Source: Paenibacillus sp. MZ04-78.2 (lineage in GTDB: Bacteria; Bacillota; Bacilli; Paenibacillales; NBRC-103111). Taken from it: a stretch of DNA of 64,000 nt. Positions 47,076-56,075 of this stretch are shown piece by piece. A program made the position numbers and the translations under genes. Every line of letters begins with the position of its first letter. Positions within the stretch are counted from its first letter, which is position 1. The stretch lies in assembly GCF_024213375.1 (NCBI RefSeq), contig NZ_JANAVJ010000012.1:19754-83753 (forward strand). The letters are read 5' to 3'. The notes under the pieces were generated by a model. It searched no databases. It was given only the letters and a program-made list of their open reading frames with translations, and was not told the origin of the DNA.

Positions 47076-49037
47076 TTATTTTGCCGCCTTCAGCGCGTTG
47101 TATACGTCTTTTACCAGCATATACGAATCGCCGTTGGTCAGTTCCTTCTTGTTCGCAATGACGTCCAATGTCGCGGCAGCAAGCAATCCTTTGCTTTGCA
47201 GCGTCTGCAGCGCTTGCTCGGGTGACGTTTCCACCTTAAGCAAGAGGGCGATCATGTGCGCCGCTTGGTCCAGCGTAACTGGCAGCGTCTTCGGATCGGT
47301 GCCTTTGGCAAGCGCCTCTCCCGGGTTCCCAGCCATCGCCTCGGGCTTGAATTTACGCATGTTCAAGAGAAGATTGATAAACCGCTGCTGGTTGGACTTG
47401 CCGTCCAGCGAAAAGTTGTTGTCGTATCCGCCTGTCGCAAGACTGAGCGTGACCGCTACCTTCAAGCCTTCATACGCTTTATGCTCCATGAACGGCTGCG
47501 CTTTGATGCTAAACGGCTTCAGTACCATGCCCTGATTATTCAGCTTATCCTGAAGCTTCGTAATGACTTCCTTGTTGGCGGACATTTGCCGGAACGTGAT
47601 TCCGGAGTCCGCCGCGATTTTCGCTGCCGCTCCGGCCGCTTCGGCGGCCGCCATGCCGATCGGAATAACGCGTGCGGACCCGTGCGGGAGCGAATCGAAG
47701 CTCGCCGCGCGCCCGACGACCAGCAGCCCGTCCACTTTCAGCGGCACGATGCTGCGGAACGGCACAGCGTATTGCTGAGGCCGGTTCACAACCGCACCGG
47801 TGTCCGCAGGCGACATCCGCTGAATGTCGACCGGATAGGAGCCGAAACCGACGCGGTCCCATTGATCGCGGTTTTCGAGCACATCGATAATGCTAAGGCG
47901 GTATTCGCCTTGGATGTGACGCGTTTCGCGTACATACAGCTCCGGCGCTGTGTCGTCCAATGCTATGCCGGCAAATTCAGGATATTTTTCCTGCATGTAT
48001 TTCACAATATTAGGAAGTTCTTCCTTGCCAAGCTTAAATGCTTCTTCGCGCGACTTGGGGTCGGTTCCGTCGATTCCGAAAATTTGCAGCGCATTGATCA
48101 GCATCGTATCGTTGTTCTGACGTCCGATGTTCAATCCCCGCATCCGCACGCGATTTTTATTGATCGAGGGATAATCCTTCATTTCTTTGTAGCCCCAAGC
48201 GCTCATTTCGTTCGCGCCTGTTCCGTCGTCGTTATCTCCTTGCAGACGCTTGCGGACCTTCTCCCATACGTCCGGCGTAACGTTCTTCAACCGGAAGACG
48301 AGCGTCACGGCCATACGCGCTTTCTTGTCGCCGAGATCTTCGCGCCCCGTCGTATAAGGAACTCCGGCGGCTGCGGCAATGTCTGCATCCTGCGTCGCAT
48401 CGATGAGCGCTTTGGTCTGGACGGTTTTGACACTGCCGTCGGCCAACGTCAGCTTCATGCCTGTGATTTTGGAAACCGTTCCGGAAGGGGAGGTGATCGG
48501 CTCCATCGATTTGACCTTCAGCAGCACGTCGATATTGTTCTCTGCGGCTACCAGCGAGTTAAAGACATTTGCAGCCGTCACGACATCGAACGAATCTCCT
48601 TCGATTTTGCCGTACCATTCCGTAAATATACCTTTGTTGAGTATTTCACGTGATTGAAGGACACCATTGTCCGGCTCATAGTTCATGTCCAAGCTGTTCA
48701 ACCATCCGAGTGTCATCAGTCCGCCCAAGATCTCACGGTCTTTTCCGTCAACCAGCAGCGTCTTCTGGCCGTTGCGCGCCGCGGAAACGGCTGCCGCCAC
48801 GCCCTCGGGGTCGGTCCCGGCTACGATAAGGTCATAGCTGTCTTTCGGAGTACTTACCGTTTTTACTTGTTCCAGCTTCTGGGCGGCTTTTCGTTCACTC
48901 TTCCCCGCTCCGGCTTTTGTTCCCCCTGCTTTCAAGTAATGCCATGCGCCGGCGCCAGCCGCAATAAGAACGATTATTGCGATTACTAATACGTATCCCT
49001 TTGCGCTTCCTCCGGAAAAGTTCGATTTCCCTGCCAT
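47076..49037 (-). CDS. Membrane-anchored FAD-dependent oxidoreductase
   Basis: A 653-residue protein of the FAD_oxidored family (PF12831). An N-terminal helix (about residues 14-32, GYVLVIAIIVLIAAGAGAW) is followed by a Lys/Gly/Ala-rich spacer, then the Rossmann segment DLIVAGTDPEGVAAAVSAAR in which the dinucleotide motif is GTDPEG (74-79), not the usual GxGxxG. ALIDATQDADIAAAAGVPY and LLVVGRAASFDSLPHGSARV are typical FAD-contact segments. Residues 560-653 form a helical tail with S-layer-like or dockerin-unlike character that I cannot assign. The catalytic part probably faces outward, which is uncommon. Substrate unknown. Its stop is 38 bp from the hisS promoter. Confidence 0.85.
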   Translation of the reverse strand: MAGKSNFSGGSAKGYVLVIAIIVLIAAGAGAWHYLKAGGTKAGAGKSERKAAQKLEQVKTVSTPKDSYDLIVAGTDPEGVAAAVSAARNGQKTLLVDGKDREILGGLMTLGWLNSLDMNYEPDNGVLQSREILNKGIFTEWYGKIEGDSFDVVTAANVFNSLVAAENNIDVLLKVKSMEPITSPSGTVSKITGMKLTLADGSVKTVQTKALIDATQDADIAAAAGVPYTTGREDLGDKKARMAVTLVFRLKNVTPDVWEKVRKRLQGDNDDGTGANEMSAWGYKEMKDYPSINKNRVRMRGLNIGRQNNDTMLINALQIFGIDGTDPKSREEAFKLGKEELPNIVKYMQEKYPEFAGIALDDTAPELYVRETRHIQGEYRLSIIDVLENRDQWDRVGFGSYPVDIQRMSPADTGAVVNRPQQYAVPFRSIVPLKVDGLLVVGRAASFDSLPHGSARVIPIGMAAAEAAGAAAKIAADSGITFRQMSANKEVITKLQDKLNNQGMVLKPFSIKAQPFMEHKAYEGLKVAVTLSLATGGYDNNFSLDGKSNQQRFINLLLNMRKFKPEAMAGNPGEALAKGTDPKTLPVTLDQAAHMIALLLKVETSPEQALQTLQSKGLLAAATLDVIANKKELTNGDSYMLVKDVYNALKAAK

Positions 49038-49111
49038 AATACACCTCTGCCATGTTATGATTTATGCCTCATCGTTTGAAAATAAAACGAAGCATGATTC
49101 GTTACGCCGCC

Positions 49112-50650
49112 TTACGACGGCTCGCTGGCCGGAACGCCGTAAGCATCGTTCAGCAGCCTGATTTTTTTGTCTACATACTCTTGATAAGCCTCATTGTAGA
49201 AGGAAGGCTCCTTCGGGTTCGGCATCCGTTCGATGCGCTGCTCGTAGCCATCCTCATGCTCGACCTTCGGATAAAGCACCTTGCTTACCGCGCCGCAGCC
49301 GAGTCCGAGAATCGTCTGACGCTCTTCCATCATCAGAATGTTGTACAGACTCTCGAAGCCTTCGAGCGAATAGCCGACGTTCTCCTGATTGCCCAAAATG
49401 TTTTTCTGCCGGTACATATAATACGGCTTGTACCCGTGCCGCTCCGTCCATTCGGAGGCTGAGCGGATCATCTCGGCTATTTCGTCCCGCTCCGCCACTT
49501 CGAATTCGCTTTTGTTCTTCGTCATCTTGGAAGCGCGCTTGAAGGAGAGCGTATGAACCGTCAGCGATTCCGGCAGCAGCTCGGCCGTTTGATCGAGCGT
49601 CCTCTGCAGCTCGGCCATACCTTCGTTCGGCAACCCGATAATCAGATCCATGTTGATGTTGTTCAACCCGAGCTTTCGCGCGAGCTTGAACTTCTCGATC
49701 GTTTCCGTCACCGTATGGTGCCGTCCGATCGCATCGAGCGTCGCCTGCGTAAAGCTTTGCGGGTTAATGCTGATCCGGTCGACCTTCCAGCGCTTCATCA
49801 CTTCGATCTTGTCTTCGGTGATCGTATCCGGACGGCCGGCCTCGACGGTCAGCTCGCGGACACGATCCATCGCCGGGAACGATTCGTGCATCGTGACGAA
49901 CAGCGCATCCATCTGCTCGGCCGTAATGCTCGTCGGCGTTCCTCCGCCCCAGTAAATCGTAGTGATGCCGACTCCGGCTTCCCGCATCCAGCGGCCCATC
50001 TCGCGAATTTCGTAATGCAGTCCTTCCAGGAACGCCTCGACGGACCCGTTATTCCCACGAATATCGTAGGCCGGAAATGTACAATAAGCGCATTTGGTCG
50101 GACAAAACGGGATTCCGATATAAATGCTTACTTCACGGTCCAAATGGAATAAATCAGGGATCACTTTCAACTGACGTTCGGCTATTCCGGCGAGCAGTTC
50201 CACTTTCGGTTCGGTGACGAGATACTCGTCGCGCAGCGTTTGCTTGCAGCTTTCAATCGGTTGTTTCATCATCATGTTATGCATCAGCTTGGTCGGACGA
50301 ACGCCGGTCAAAATCCCCCATGCCTGCTCCAGCCCGGTATACTCACGAAGCACCTGAAGCAACCCATAGCCGACTGCCCGCTTGACGGTACGTTTATGCC
50401 CGGCGTCCCGCGCATCCATCGCCCGCTCATGCTCGTTGTCGTAAGCAGCCCCCGTCTCCCGGTCGGTCAGTCGGATCTTGGATCTGATTACACGCTTCGT
50501 TTCATCGGCTTCCACCTCGACGTGAACATGCAGGCGCGCATCGTCCGTTCTCTCGTAAACCGCTTCGACCTCTTCGAAAAAAAGCTTGCCTATATGAAAC
50601 AGTTCATTGGCCTGTTCACCGAAACCGACACGCTCGAATTCGATTTTCAA
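49112..50650 (-). CDS. hemZ: HemZ, radical SAM coproporphyrinogen III oxidase-like protein
   Basis: A 512-residue radical SAM protein of the HemZ branch. An N-terminal extension of about 170 residues precedes the [4Fe-4S] motif C183-PTK-C187-AY-C190 in YIGIPFCPTKCAYC; then come GGGTPTSITAEQMD and DLIIGLPNEG, shared with HemN/HemW. HemZ was proposed to act in anaerobic haem synthesis, but some HemN-like proteins are haem chaperones, so the reaction is uncertain. Start: TTG at 50650 with GGAGG about ten bases upstream. This start region is repeated twice more upstream (50777 and 50908), creating short upstream ORFs. Confidence 0.9.
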   Translation of the reverse strand: MKIEFERVGFGEQANELFHIGKLFFEEVEAVYERTDDARLHVHVEVEADETKRVIRSKIRLTDRETGAAYDNEHERAMDARDAGHKRTVKRAVGYGLLQVLREYTGLEQAWGILTGVRPTKLMHNMMMKQPIESCKQTLRDEYLVTEPKVELLAGIAERQLKVIPDLFHLDREVSIYIGIPFCPTKCAYCTFPAYDIRGNNGSVEAFLEGLHYEIREMGRWMREAGVGITTIYWGGGTPTSITAEQMDALFVTMHESFPAMDRVRELTVEAGRPDTITEDKIEVMKRWKVDRISINPQSFTQATLDAIGRHHTVTETIEKFKLARKLGLNNINMDLIIGLPNEGMAELQRTLDQTAELLPESLTVHTLSFKRASKMTKNKSEFEVAERDEIAEMIRSASEWTERHGYKPYYMYRQKNILGNQENVGYSLEGFESLYNILMMEERQTILGLGCGAVSKVLYPKVEHEDGYEQRIERMPNPKEPSFYNEAYQEYVDKKIRLLNDAYGVPASEPS

Positions 50651-50714
50651 TGCATTCCATCCTCCGTTAATCGTCTGTGCGAGTCGGCTGCCGGATGCCG
50701 AAACAAATGCTTCG

Positions 50715-50780
50715 TCACTTATAAGACGGGACTACTGCACAAGAAGTTTCATATTGGAACAAAACTTGCTCGACTTTCAA
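50715..50780 (-). other. Upstream mini-ORF in hemZ leader, 21 codons
   Basis: Starts at the TTG of repeat unit 2 behind GGGGG and encodes MKVEQVLFQYETSCAVVPSY plus a final Lys before TGA. The first codons resemble those of hemZ (MKIEFERV). It could be a leader peptide or a by-product of duplication. Confidence 0.3.
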
Positions 50781-50845
50781 TGCATTCCATCCCCCGTTAA
50801 TCATCTGTTCGAAGTTTGCCGCCGGATGCCGAAACAAATGCTTCG

Positions 50846-50911
50846 TCACTTATAAGACGGGACTGCTGCACAAGAAGTTTCATATTGGAACAAAACTTGC
50901 TCGACTTTCAA
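50846..50911 (-). other. Second upstream mini-ORF in hemZ leader, 21 codons
   Basis: Starts at the TTG of repeat unit 3 behind GGAGG. It encodes the same 21-residue peptide as the 50715-50780 ORF with one Val-to-Ala change. Confidence 0.3.
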
Positions 50912-51031
50912 TGCATTCCATCCTCCGCTAATCGTCTGTGCGAGTCTGCCGTCGGATGCCGAAACAATTGCTTCGTCACACTTATAAGATAAAACTGCTG
51001 CCAATAGTTTAGCATATTTGGCTGTCTAATG

Positions 51032-51079
51032 AAACAAACGGGCCGCTTTCGCTCAATCCACGAAAACGGCCCGTTTTTT
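51032..51079. terminator. GC-rich terminator hairpin
   Basis: AAACGGGCCG and CGGCCCGTTTTTTT with an inner CTTTCG/CGAAAA part. The U run is stronger for plus-strand transcripts; for the minus strand TTTGTTTC follows, just after the small gene at 51083. Confidence 0.75.
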
Positions 51080-51082
51080 TGG

Positions 51083-51328
51083 TCAGCGGAACGGTTTGCG
51101 CGCCGTCCGCTTCAGTTGCTCGCTGGAAGAAGAGAAATCGGCACGGATTTCCGTATCGTCCATGCCGGACGGTTGCAATGCTGCCGCCTCCGCCAAACCG
51201 CCGGAACCAAGCTGCAACTCCAGCATCAGTAAGCTTTGTTCTTTCGGCGATCGATACATAATAGGCATTGACTCCTTAGATGTCGGGCAGCCGCGCAAGG
51301 TGAAACCGTACGCAGGCTTATTTCTCAT
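51083..51328 (-). CDS. Small hypothetical protein
   Basis: An 81-residue frame I do not recognise. It reads MRNKPAYGFTLRGCPTSKES, then MPIMYRSPKEQSLLMLELQL, and ends in a Ser-rich basic tail (SSSEQLKRTARKPFR). Support is limited: GGGAG a few bases before the ATG, a terminator-like hairpin behind the stop, and no overlapping alternative gene. An internal ATG at codon 21 is another possible start. Confidence 0.5.
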   Translation of the reverse strand: MRNKPAYGFTLRGCPTSKESMPIMYRSPKEQSLLMLELQLGSGGLAEAAALQPSGMDDTEIRADFSSSSEQLKRTARKPFR

Positions 51329-51421
51329 TGTCTCCCGTCTAAGCCTTGCTTATTCGTATGCCGAAGCCTCTTGAATAGCTCTGGATAGAAGCCGCTGCGC
51401 ATGCGACTCCTTTATTGCGCT

Positions 51422-51868
51422 CTAAGCCTGCTTGCTCTCGACGATGAGCGTGACCGGTCCGTCGTTGATGAGCGACACGTCCATCATTTCCCCGAACCGT
51501 CCGGTCTCCACATGAAGTCCCGCTTCGCGAAGCATACCGTTAAACCGTTCGTAAAGCGGCTCCGCAAGCTCGGGGCGAGCGGCTGCCATGAAATTGGGCC
51601 GTCTTCCCTTCCGGCAGTCCCCGTATAAGGTGAATTGTGAGATCGACAGCACCTGGCCTCCGGTCTCAAGCACCGAATGGTTCATTTTTTCTTGATCATC
51701 TTCAAATATGCGCAAGCCCGCTATTTTATCGGCAATGTACCGGGCATCCTCCTCGGTATCGCCGTCCGCAATGCCGACAAGCAGCACCAAGCCGTGGTCG
51801 ATACGGCCTACCGTCTCCCCGTTCACCGTCACTTGTGCTGCTTTGCTTCTTTGCAGTACCACTCTCAT
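51422..51868 (-). CDS. dtd: D-aminoacyl-tRNA deacylase
   Basis: A 148-residue DTD enzyme that hydrolyses D-amino acids from tRNA in trans. The signature [17 protein letters not shown] (about residues 77-93) and [10 protein letters not shown] (about 133-142, with the cross-subunit Gly-Pro) are intact. It is 41 bp after relA on the same strand, the order found in B. subtilis (relA-yrvI). Confidence 0.96.
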   Translation of the reverse strand: MRVVLQRSKAAQVTVNGETVGRIDHGLVLLVGIADGDTEEDARYIADKIAGLRIFEDDQEKMNHSVLETGGQVLSISQFTLYGDCRKGRRPNFMAAARPELAEPLYERFNGMLREAGLHVETGRFGEMMDVSLINDGPVTLIVESKQA

Positions 51869-51909
51869 AAACGTCCTGACTCCGTTTCAAAAATAAAATT
51901 TCCGGGCCT

Positions 51910-54117
51910 TTAAGCCTGCATAATGCGCTGAACCGAATAAACGTCCTTGATCCGCTTGATTTTTTCCACGACCGAATGAAGATGATCGATATTGCGGATC
52001 AGGATCGTCATGTGAATGACCACCATCTTATTTTTATCCGAACGGCCGGAAACGGCGGAAATGACCGTCTTGCATTCCGATACGACCTGGAGCACTTCGT
52101 TCAGCAGTCCGCGCCGGTCGTGACCCGTAATTTCGATCTCGACATTGTAATTCGCCTCGATGTTGTCCGCCCACTCGACCTCGATCACGCGATTTCCTTC
52201 GTCACTGCACTCCGGCGAAGGAATGTTCGTACAGTCCAAGCGGTGAACGGATACTCCCCGTCCGCGCGTAATATACCCGATAATCGCATCGCCCGGCACC
52301 GGATTGCAGCAGCGGGCAAACCGCACGAGCAGGTTGTCCACTCCTTTGACCCGGACCCCTCCGGTCGGACGGCCTCTGCGCTCCTTATCCGACACCGGCG
52401 CTTTCATTTCCTTAACCTCGGACGTAAGCATCGCCTGTTGCTGGGCTTCCTCCGCTTCCCTGCGAACCTTCTCGGTCAAACGGGTGACGATCTGGGCCGC
52501 GGTGATGCCGCCGAAGCCGACGGCCGACAGCATGTCCTCAATTTCGTTAAAGTTGAATTTCCGGGCAACCTCCAGCATCTCGTCGTCTTTCGTCAGCGCA
52601 GGAACGTCGTAGCCGAGCCTTTTCAGCTCGCGCTCGATCATTTCACGGCCCTTGAGCACGTTTTCTTCGCGGCGCTCTTTCTTGAACCATTGGCGGATCT
52701 TGGTCCGGGCGTGCGACGATTGAGCGATTTTCACCCAATCCTGGCTTGGTCCATACGAATGCTTGGACGTCAAAATCTCGATAATATCGCCTGTTTTCAG
52801 CTTGTGGTCGAGCGGGACGATGCGACCGTTGATTTTGGCGCCGATCGTACGGTTTCCGACCTCCGTATGAATCCGGTAAGCAAAGTCGAGCGGGACCGAG
52901 CCCGCAGGCAGTTCGATGACTTCCCCTTTCGGCGTAAAGACGAACACCAGATCGGTGAAAAAATCCATTTTGAGCGACTCGACGAACTCCTGCGCATCCT
53001 GCGTATCGTTCTGAAGCTCAAGAATCTCGCGGATAAAATGCATTTTGTCTTCGTAGCTGCCTGACGGGACGGACGTGCCTTCTTTATAGGCCCAATGCGC
53101 AGCGACCCCATATTCCGAGGTACGGTGCATCTCAAACGTGCGGATCTGAACTTCCAACGGTTCGCCTTTCGGACCGATGACCGTCGTATGCAGCGATTGA
53201 TACATGTTCGGCTTCGGCATGGCGATATAATCCTTGAAACGGCCGGGCATCGGCTTCCACAGCGTATGGATGATCCCTAACGTGGCGTAGCAATCTTTAA
53301 TATTGTCGACGATAATCCGCAGCGCCAGCAGATCGTAGATTTCATTAAATTGCTTGCTTTTCACCGTCATCTTCTTGTAAATGCTGTAAATATGCTTGGG
53401 TCGTCCCGAAATGTCGCCGTCGATCCCCATCTCCTGCAGCTTCTCGCCAACCGACGTAATGACGTCGCTTAAGTACTGCTCCCGTTCGGCGCGCTTCTTC
53501 TGCATAAGGTTCACGATGCGGTAATACTGCTGGGGATTCAAGTATCGCAATGCGATGTCTTCCATCTCCCACTTGATCGCCGATATCCCCAGACGATGCG
53601 CGATCGGGCAAAATATCTCCAGCGTCTCGTCCGCGATGCGCCGCTGCGCTTCTTCCGACTGGTGCTTGAGCGTTCGCATGTTGTGCAGACGGTCCGCCAA
53701 TTTAATAAGAATGACGCGAATGTCCTGTGCCATGGCGACGAACATTTTGCGGTAGTTTTCGTTCTGGTGCTCTTCCTTGCTCTTGAATTTGATTTTCTCG
53801 AGTTTGGTAAGGCCGTCAACGATCATCGCACAGGTAGCGCCGAACTTTTCATGCACTGATTCGAGCGATACCGTCGTATCCTCCACCACGTCATGGAGCA
53901 GCGCAGCAATGATGGAAGTCGTATCCATCTGCATATTAACCAAAATGTCCGCTACGGCAAGCGGATGCAATATATAGGGCTCACCGGATTTGCGCACTTG
54001 GCCGTAATGCGCCTGATCCGCAAATTCATAAGTTTCCCGGATTCGTTGCAGGTCGTTTTCTTTCACATATGTGGATGCCTTCGCAAGAAGCTGCTCTATC
54101 CCCATCCGTTCATCCAT
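51910..54117 (-). CDS. relA: Bifunctional (p)ppGpp synthetase/hydrolase RelA
   Basis: A 735-residue long RSH protein. The hydrolase HD domain is intact (HDVVED at about 75-80), the synthetase domain carries YQSLHTTVIGPKGEPLEVQI, then a TGS domain (VFTPKGEVIELPAGSVPLDF), a helical and zinc-finger-type middle (RFARCCNPVPGD) and a C-terminal ACT domain. It makes and degrades the stringent-response alarmone. The ATG at 54117 has only GAGGGA very close by; the ATG at 54105 (MGIEQLLAKA) is an alternative. A consensus-like promoter lies 23-52 bases upstream. Confidence 0.97.
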   Translation of the reverse strand: MDERMGIEQLLAKASTYVKENDLQRIRETYEFADQAHYGQVRKSGEPYILHPLAVADILVNMQMDTTSIIAALLHDVVEDTTVSLESVHEKFGATCAMIVDGLTKLEKIKFKSKEEHQNENYRKMFVAMAQDIRVILIKLADRLHNMRTLKHQSEEAQRRIADETLEIFCPIAHRLGISAIKWEMEDIALRYLNPQQYYRIVNLMQKKRAEREQYLSDVITSVGEKLQEMGIDGDISGRPKHIYSIYKKMTVKSKQFNEIYDLLALRIIVDNIKDCYATLGIIHTLWKPMPGRFKDYIAMPKPNMYQSLHTTVIGPKGEPLEVQIRTFEMHRTSEYGVAAHWAYKEGTSVPSGSYEDKMHFIREILELQNDTQDAQEFVESLKMDFFTDLVFVFTPKGEVIELPAGSVPLDFAYRIHTEVGNRTIGAKINGRIVPLDHKLKTGDIIEILTSKHSYGPSQDWVKIAQSSHARTKIRQWFKKERREENVLKGREMIERELKRLGYDVPALTKDDEMLEVARKFNFNEIEDMLSAVGFGGITAAQIVTRLTEKVRREAEEAQQQAMLTSEVKEMKAPVSDKERRGRPTGGVRVKGVDNLLVRFARCCNPVPGDAIIGYITRGRGVSVHRLDCTNIPSPECSDEGNRVIEVEWADNIEANYNVEIEITGHDRRGLLNEVLQVVSECKTVISAVSGRSDKNKMVVIHMTILIRNIDHLHSVVEKIKRIKDVYSVQRIMQA

Positions 54118-54139
54118 TCCCTCAATTCGATTTTAATCC

Positions 54140-54169
54140 ATTATGCCCTTGAACCGGGGGCTGCGTCAA
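54140..54169 (-). promoter_or_regulatory. Promoter of relA
   Basis: Minus-strand TTGACG (54164-54169), 18 bases, CATAAT (54140-54145). A small hairpin GTACACG CTC CGTGTAC at 54215-54231 lies between cotH and this promoter. Confidence 0.65.
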
Positions 54170-54239
54170 GAATTTGCGGGACAAACCGACATATTGCGCA
54201 CAAAGCGGACAAGTGTACACGCTCCGTGTACGCTGACGG

Positions 54240-55310
54240 CTACAAATCCCGCAGCGCATCGGCCACCAGCCTTCGGCGTTCTTCGATGTACCTGCGAATC
54301 ATCCATACTTCGCCCTCGAACTCCGAAACCGACCATTTGCGGGCCGTATCCCACACCACATGAGGTCTTATCGCGCTGTGCATGGCGTGGGCGACGGGGA
54401 TGATTCTTCTTACCGTGAACGGGTCGTTCAGCATATCCGCAAGCAGCTTTTTATACTTGCTCCGGACGGTCGGAAATTTCAGCAATATACGGGTCAGCCG
54501 GTTATAGCCCGTCACGCGCACCAAATCGCTGCCGCACGGTTTGCCGAAGCAGTTCCTCCCCCAGGTACCTTCGTAATCCCATGGAATGATCCGGTATTTT
54601 TGTGATTTTCGGTGTCGGTACATGGCGTAGTTCTGATCAAATCCGTCATAATTTCCGGTTAAAACGGCTCCTGCCAACCAGCGGAGGTAATTGTCGATGT
54701 CCAAGCGAAGCTGCAGATACGATAATAGCGCTTTAGAACTGTCCGAGCCGAGCATATTCAGCTTGCGGATAAACAACGTGAACTTGCTTCGGTCATCCGA
54801 GGGTCCGATCATTTGCTTGTAGCCTGAAAACAATGAGGATTTTTTGCGGCTCGAATCGTCCGAATACAAGCTAAAGTTCGCATCGTCGTTTACGGCATAA
54901 AATAGCGACTGAACCGAGATTCCCCGTTTTCGAAAAAAATAACGGTCGACCCCTTCGATCTCCAGATACACCCCTAAATTTTGCCCGTTGAGCCGCAGTA
55001 AGCAATGTCTGGTTTGAGGACAAGGCACCCCGATCCACTCGAAAAAGCGAAACGACAACGCATTCCGAATCAATGAAGGATCGTCGTACTCGGCATTATA
55101 ATGGTACGTTTTCCCTCCGCGAATCACTTCGTAGGAACGTTTCGGATAGTCGCGCGTATGTCCGCCCCGGTAACGAACCCGGATCTCCGTTTTTGTTCCC
55201 TCGGTCACCATGCTTCCTTGAACGAAACGATTGCTCCAGACATTTTTTTGCAGCTGTTTTAACTGCTGCTCGCCAATGACCAAGTGCCTCACAGGCAGTT
55301 CCGCAACCAT
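54240..55310 (-). CDS. cotH: CotH-family spore coat kinase-like protein
   Basis: A 356-residue member of the CotH family (PF08757). In B. subtilis CotH is an atypical kinase that phosphorylates coat proteins CotB and CotG. Seen here: an N-terminal beta part (TEIRVRYRGGHTRDYPKRSY), the nucleotide-binding Lys/Glu region LRLNGQNLGVYLEIEGVDRY, DNYLRWLAGAVLTGNYDGFDQN and the metal-binding IPWDYEGTWG. There is no signal peptide. It is inserted between apt and relA, where B. subtilis has no cotH. A perfect terminator-like hairpin ends 26 bases before its start codon. Confidence 0.85.
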   Translation of the reverse strand: MVAELPVRHLVIGEQQLKQLQKNVWSNRFVQGSMVTEGTKTEIRVRYRGGHTRDYPKRSYEVIRGGKTYHYNAEYDDPSLIRNALSFRFFEWIGVPCPQTRHCLLRLNGQNLGVYLEIEGVDRYFFRKRGISVQSLFYAVNDDANFSLYSDDSSRKKSSLFSGYKQMIGPSDDRSKFTLFIRKLNMLGSDSSKALLSYLQLRLDIDNYLRWLAGAVLTGNYDGFDQNYAMYRHRKSQKYRIIPWDYEGTWGRNCFGKPCGSDLVRVTGYNRLTRILLKFPTVRSKYKKLLADMLNDPFTVRRIIPVAHAMHSAIRPHVVWDTARKWSVSEFEGEVWMIRRYIEERRRLVADALRDL

Positions 55311-55335
55311 CGACTTTCCGCCTTTCTCTACAAAG

Positions 55336-55366
55336 CAAAAAGCCTATCCTTGAGGATAGGCTTTTT
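55336..55366. terminator. Perfect bidirectional hairpin upstream of cotH
   Basis: AAAAAGCCTATCC, TTGA, GGATAGGCTTTTT. It lies in what should be the cotH leader, so it may insulate cotH from apt read-through or act in attenuation. Confidence 0.85.
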
Positions 55367-55510
55367 GTGCTGCTTTACCGTATGCATCCGCAAACAGCTC
55401 AGTCACGGCGGTTGCCTTATCTGCGTATGCCCGGTGGTGATGTTCATGGCATATCGATCATGTTATAACGGTCCACCGCCCCTAAGCTGCGGCGAGCCTC
55501 GGAACAATAG

Positions 55511-55552
55511 AAAGGCGACCCTGAGGAATTCCCTTAAAGGTCGCCTTTTCTT
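55511..55552 (-). terminator. Terminator of the recJ-apt transcript
   Basis: On the minus strand AAAAGGCGACCT and GGGTCGCCTTTC enclose a loop, 11 bases after the apt stop. The gap up to cotH (about 250 bp) shows no convincing gene. Confidence 0.75.
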
Positions 55553-55562
55553 ATGAACAAGA

Positions 55563-56075
55563 TTAATACTGCACGAGCGACAATACTTCGATCCCGTCCA
55601 GCTTCTCCCGTCCGTTAAGCTCCAAAAGCTCGATCAGGAACGCCGCTCCGACCACTTCTCCGCCCAACTGCTTGACCAGGTTGATCGAGGTCGCAATCGT
55701 GCCGCCTGTGGCCAGCAAGTCGTCGGCGATCAGCACTTTTTGTCCCGGAGCAATCGCATCGCTATGCATCGCAAGCTTGTCTTTGCCATACTCTAGTGCA
55801 TAATCTGCCTCAATCGTCGACCCCGGCAGCTTTCCGCTTTTGCGGATCGGCACGAAGCCGACTCCCAGCGCGATTGCGAGCGGCGCGCCGATCACGAAAC
55901 CGCGCGCTTCCGGTCCGGCGATGCAATCGATCTCTTTGTCTTTCAAGCGGCGGGCAAGCTCTTCAATAACGGCTTTGTAGGCTTGGCCGTCTCTCAGCAA
56001 TGTCGTGATGTCCTTAAAACTGATTCCCGGGTGCGGGAAGTCTTGGATAACGCGAATATAATCTTTGAAGTTCAT
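55563..56075 (-). CDS. apt: Adenine phosphoribosyltransferase
   Basis: A 170-residue purine salvage enzyme that makes AMP from adenine and PRPP. It shows the N-terminal YIRVIQDFPHPGISFKDITT, the GPEARGFVIGAPLA loop and the PRPP-binding motif VLIADDLLATGGTI (about 115-128). It overlaps recJ by 4 bp (ATGA), so the two are translated in tandem, as in B. subtilis. Confidence 0.97.
   Translation of the reverse strand: MNFKDYIRVIQDFPHPGISFKDITTLLRDGQAYKAVIEELARRLKDKEIDCIAGPEARGFVIGAPLAIALGVGFVPIRKSGKLPGSTIEADYALEYGKDKLAMHSDAIAPGQKVLIADDLLATGGTIATSINLVKQLGGEVVGAAFLIELLELNGREKLDGIEVLSLVQY

Larger units (their letters stand above)
50647..51001. repeat. Three tandem copies of the hemZ start region
   Basis: Units begin with TCAATGCATTCCATC at 50647, 50777 and 50908 (130 and 131 bp apart); the third copy is cut off near 51001. 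Units 1 and 2 are about 90% identical. Each contains, on the minus strand, TTATAAG, a Shine-Dalgarno GGAGG (GGGGG in unit 2) and a TTGAAA start context; unit 1 leads into hemZ itself. With the terminator at 51032-51079 this fills the 430-bp gap. Confidence 0.93.

Noticed and set aside
47256-48653. 465-codon plus-strand ORF
   Set aside because: Antisense to the FAD oxidoreductase; no motifs.
50647-51001. CRISPR array
   Set aside because: The 130-bp units are contiguous tandem copies without spacers and contain the hemZ start, so this is a tandem duplication.
55284-55556. 90-codon plus-strand ORF between cotH and apt
   Set aside because: It runs through both terminator hairpins, has no ribosome site and a composition unlike the neighbours.
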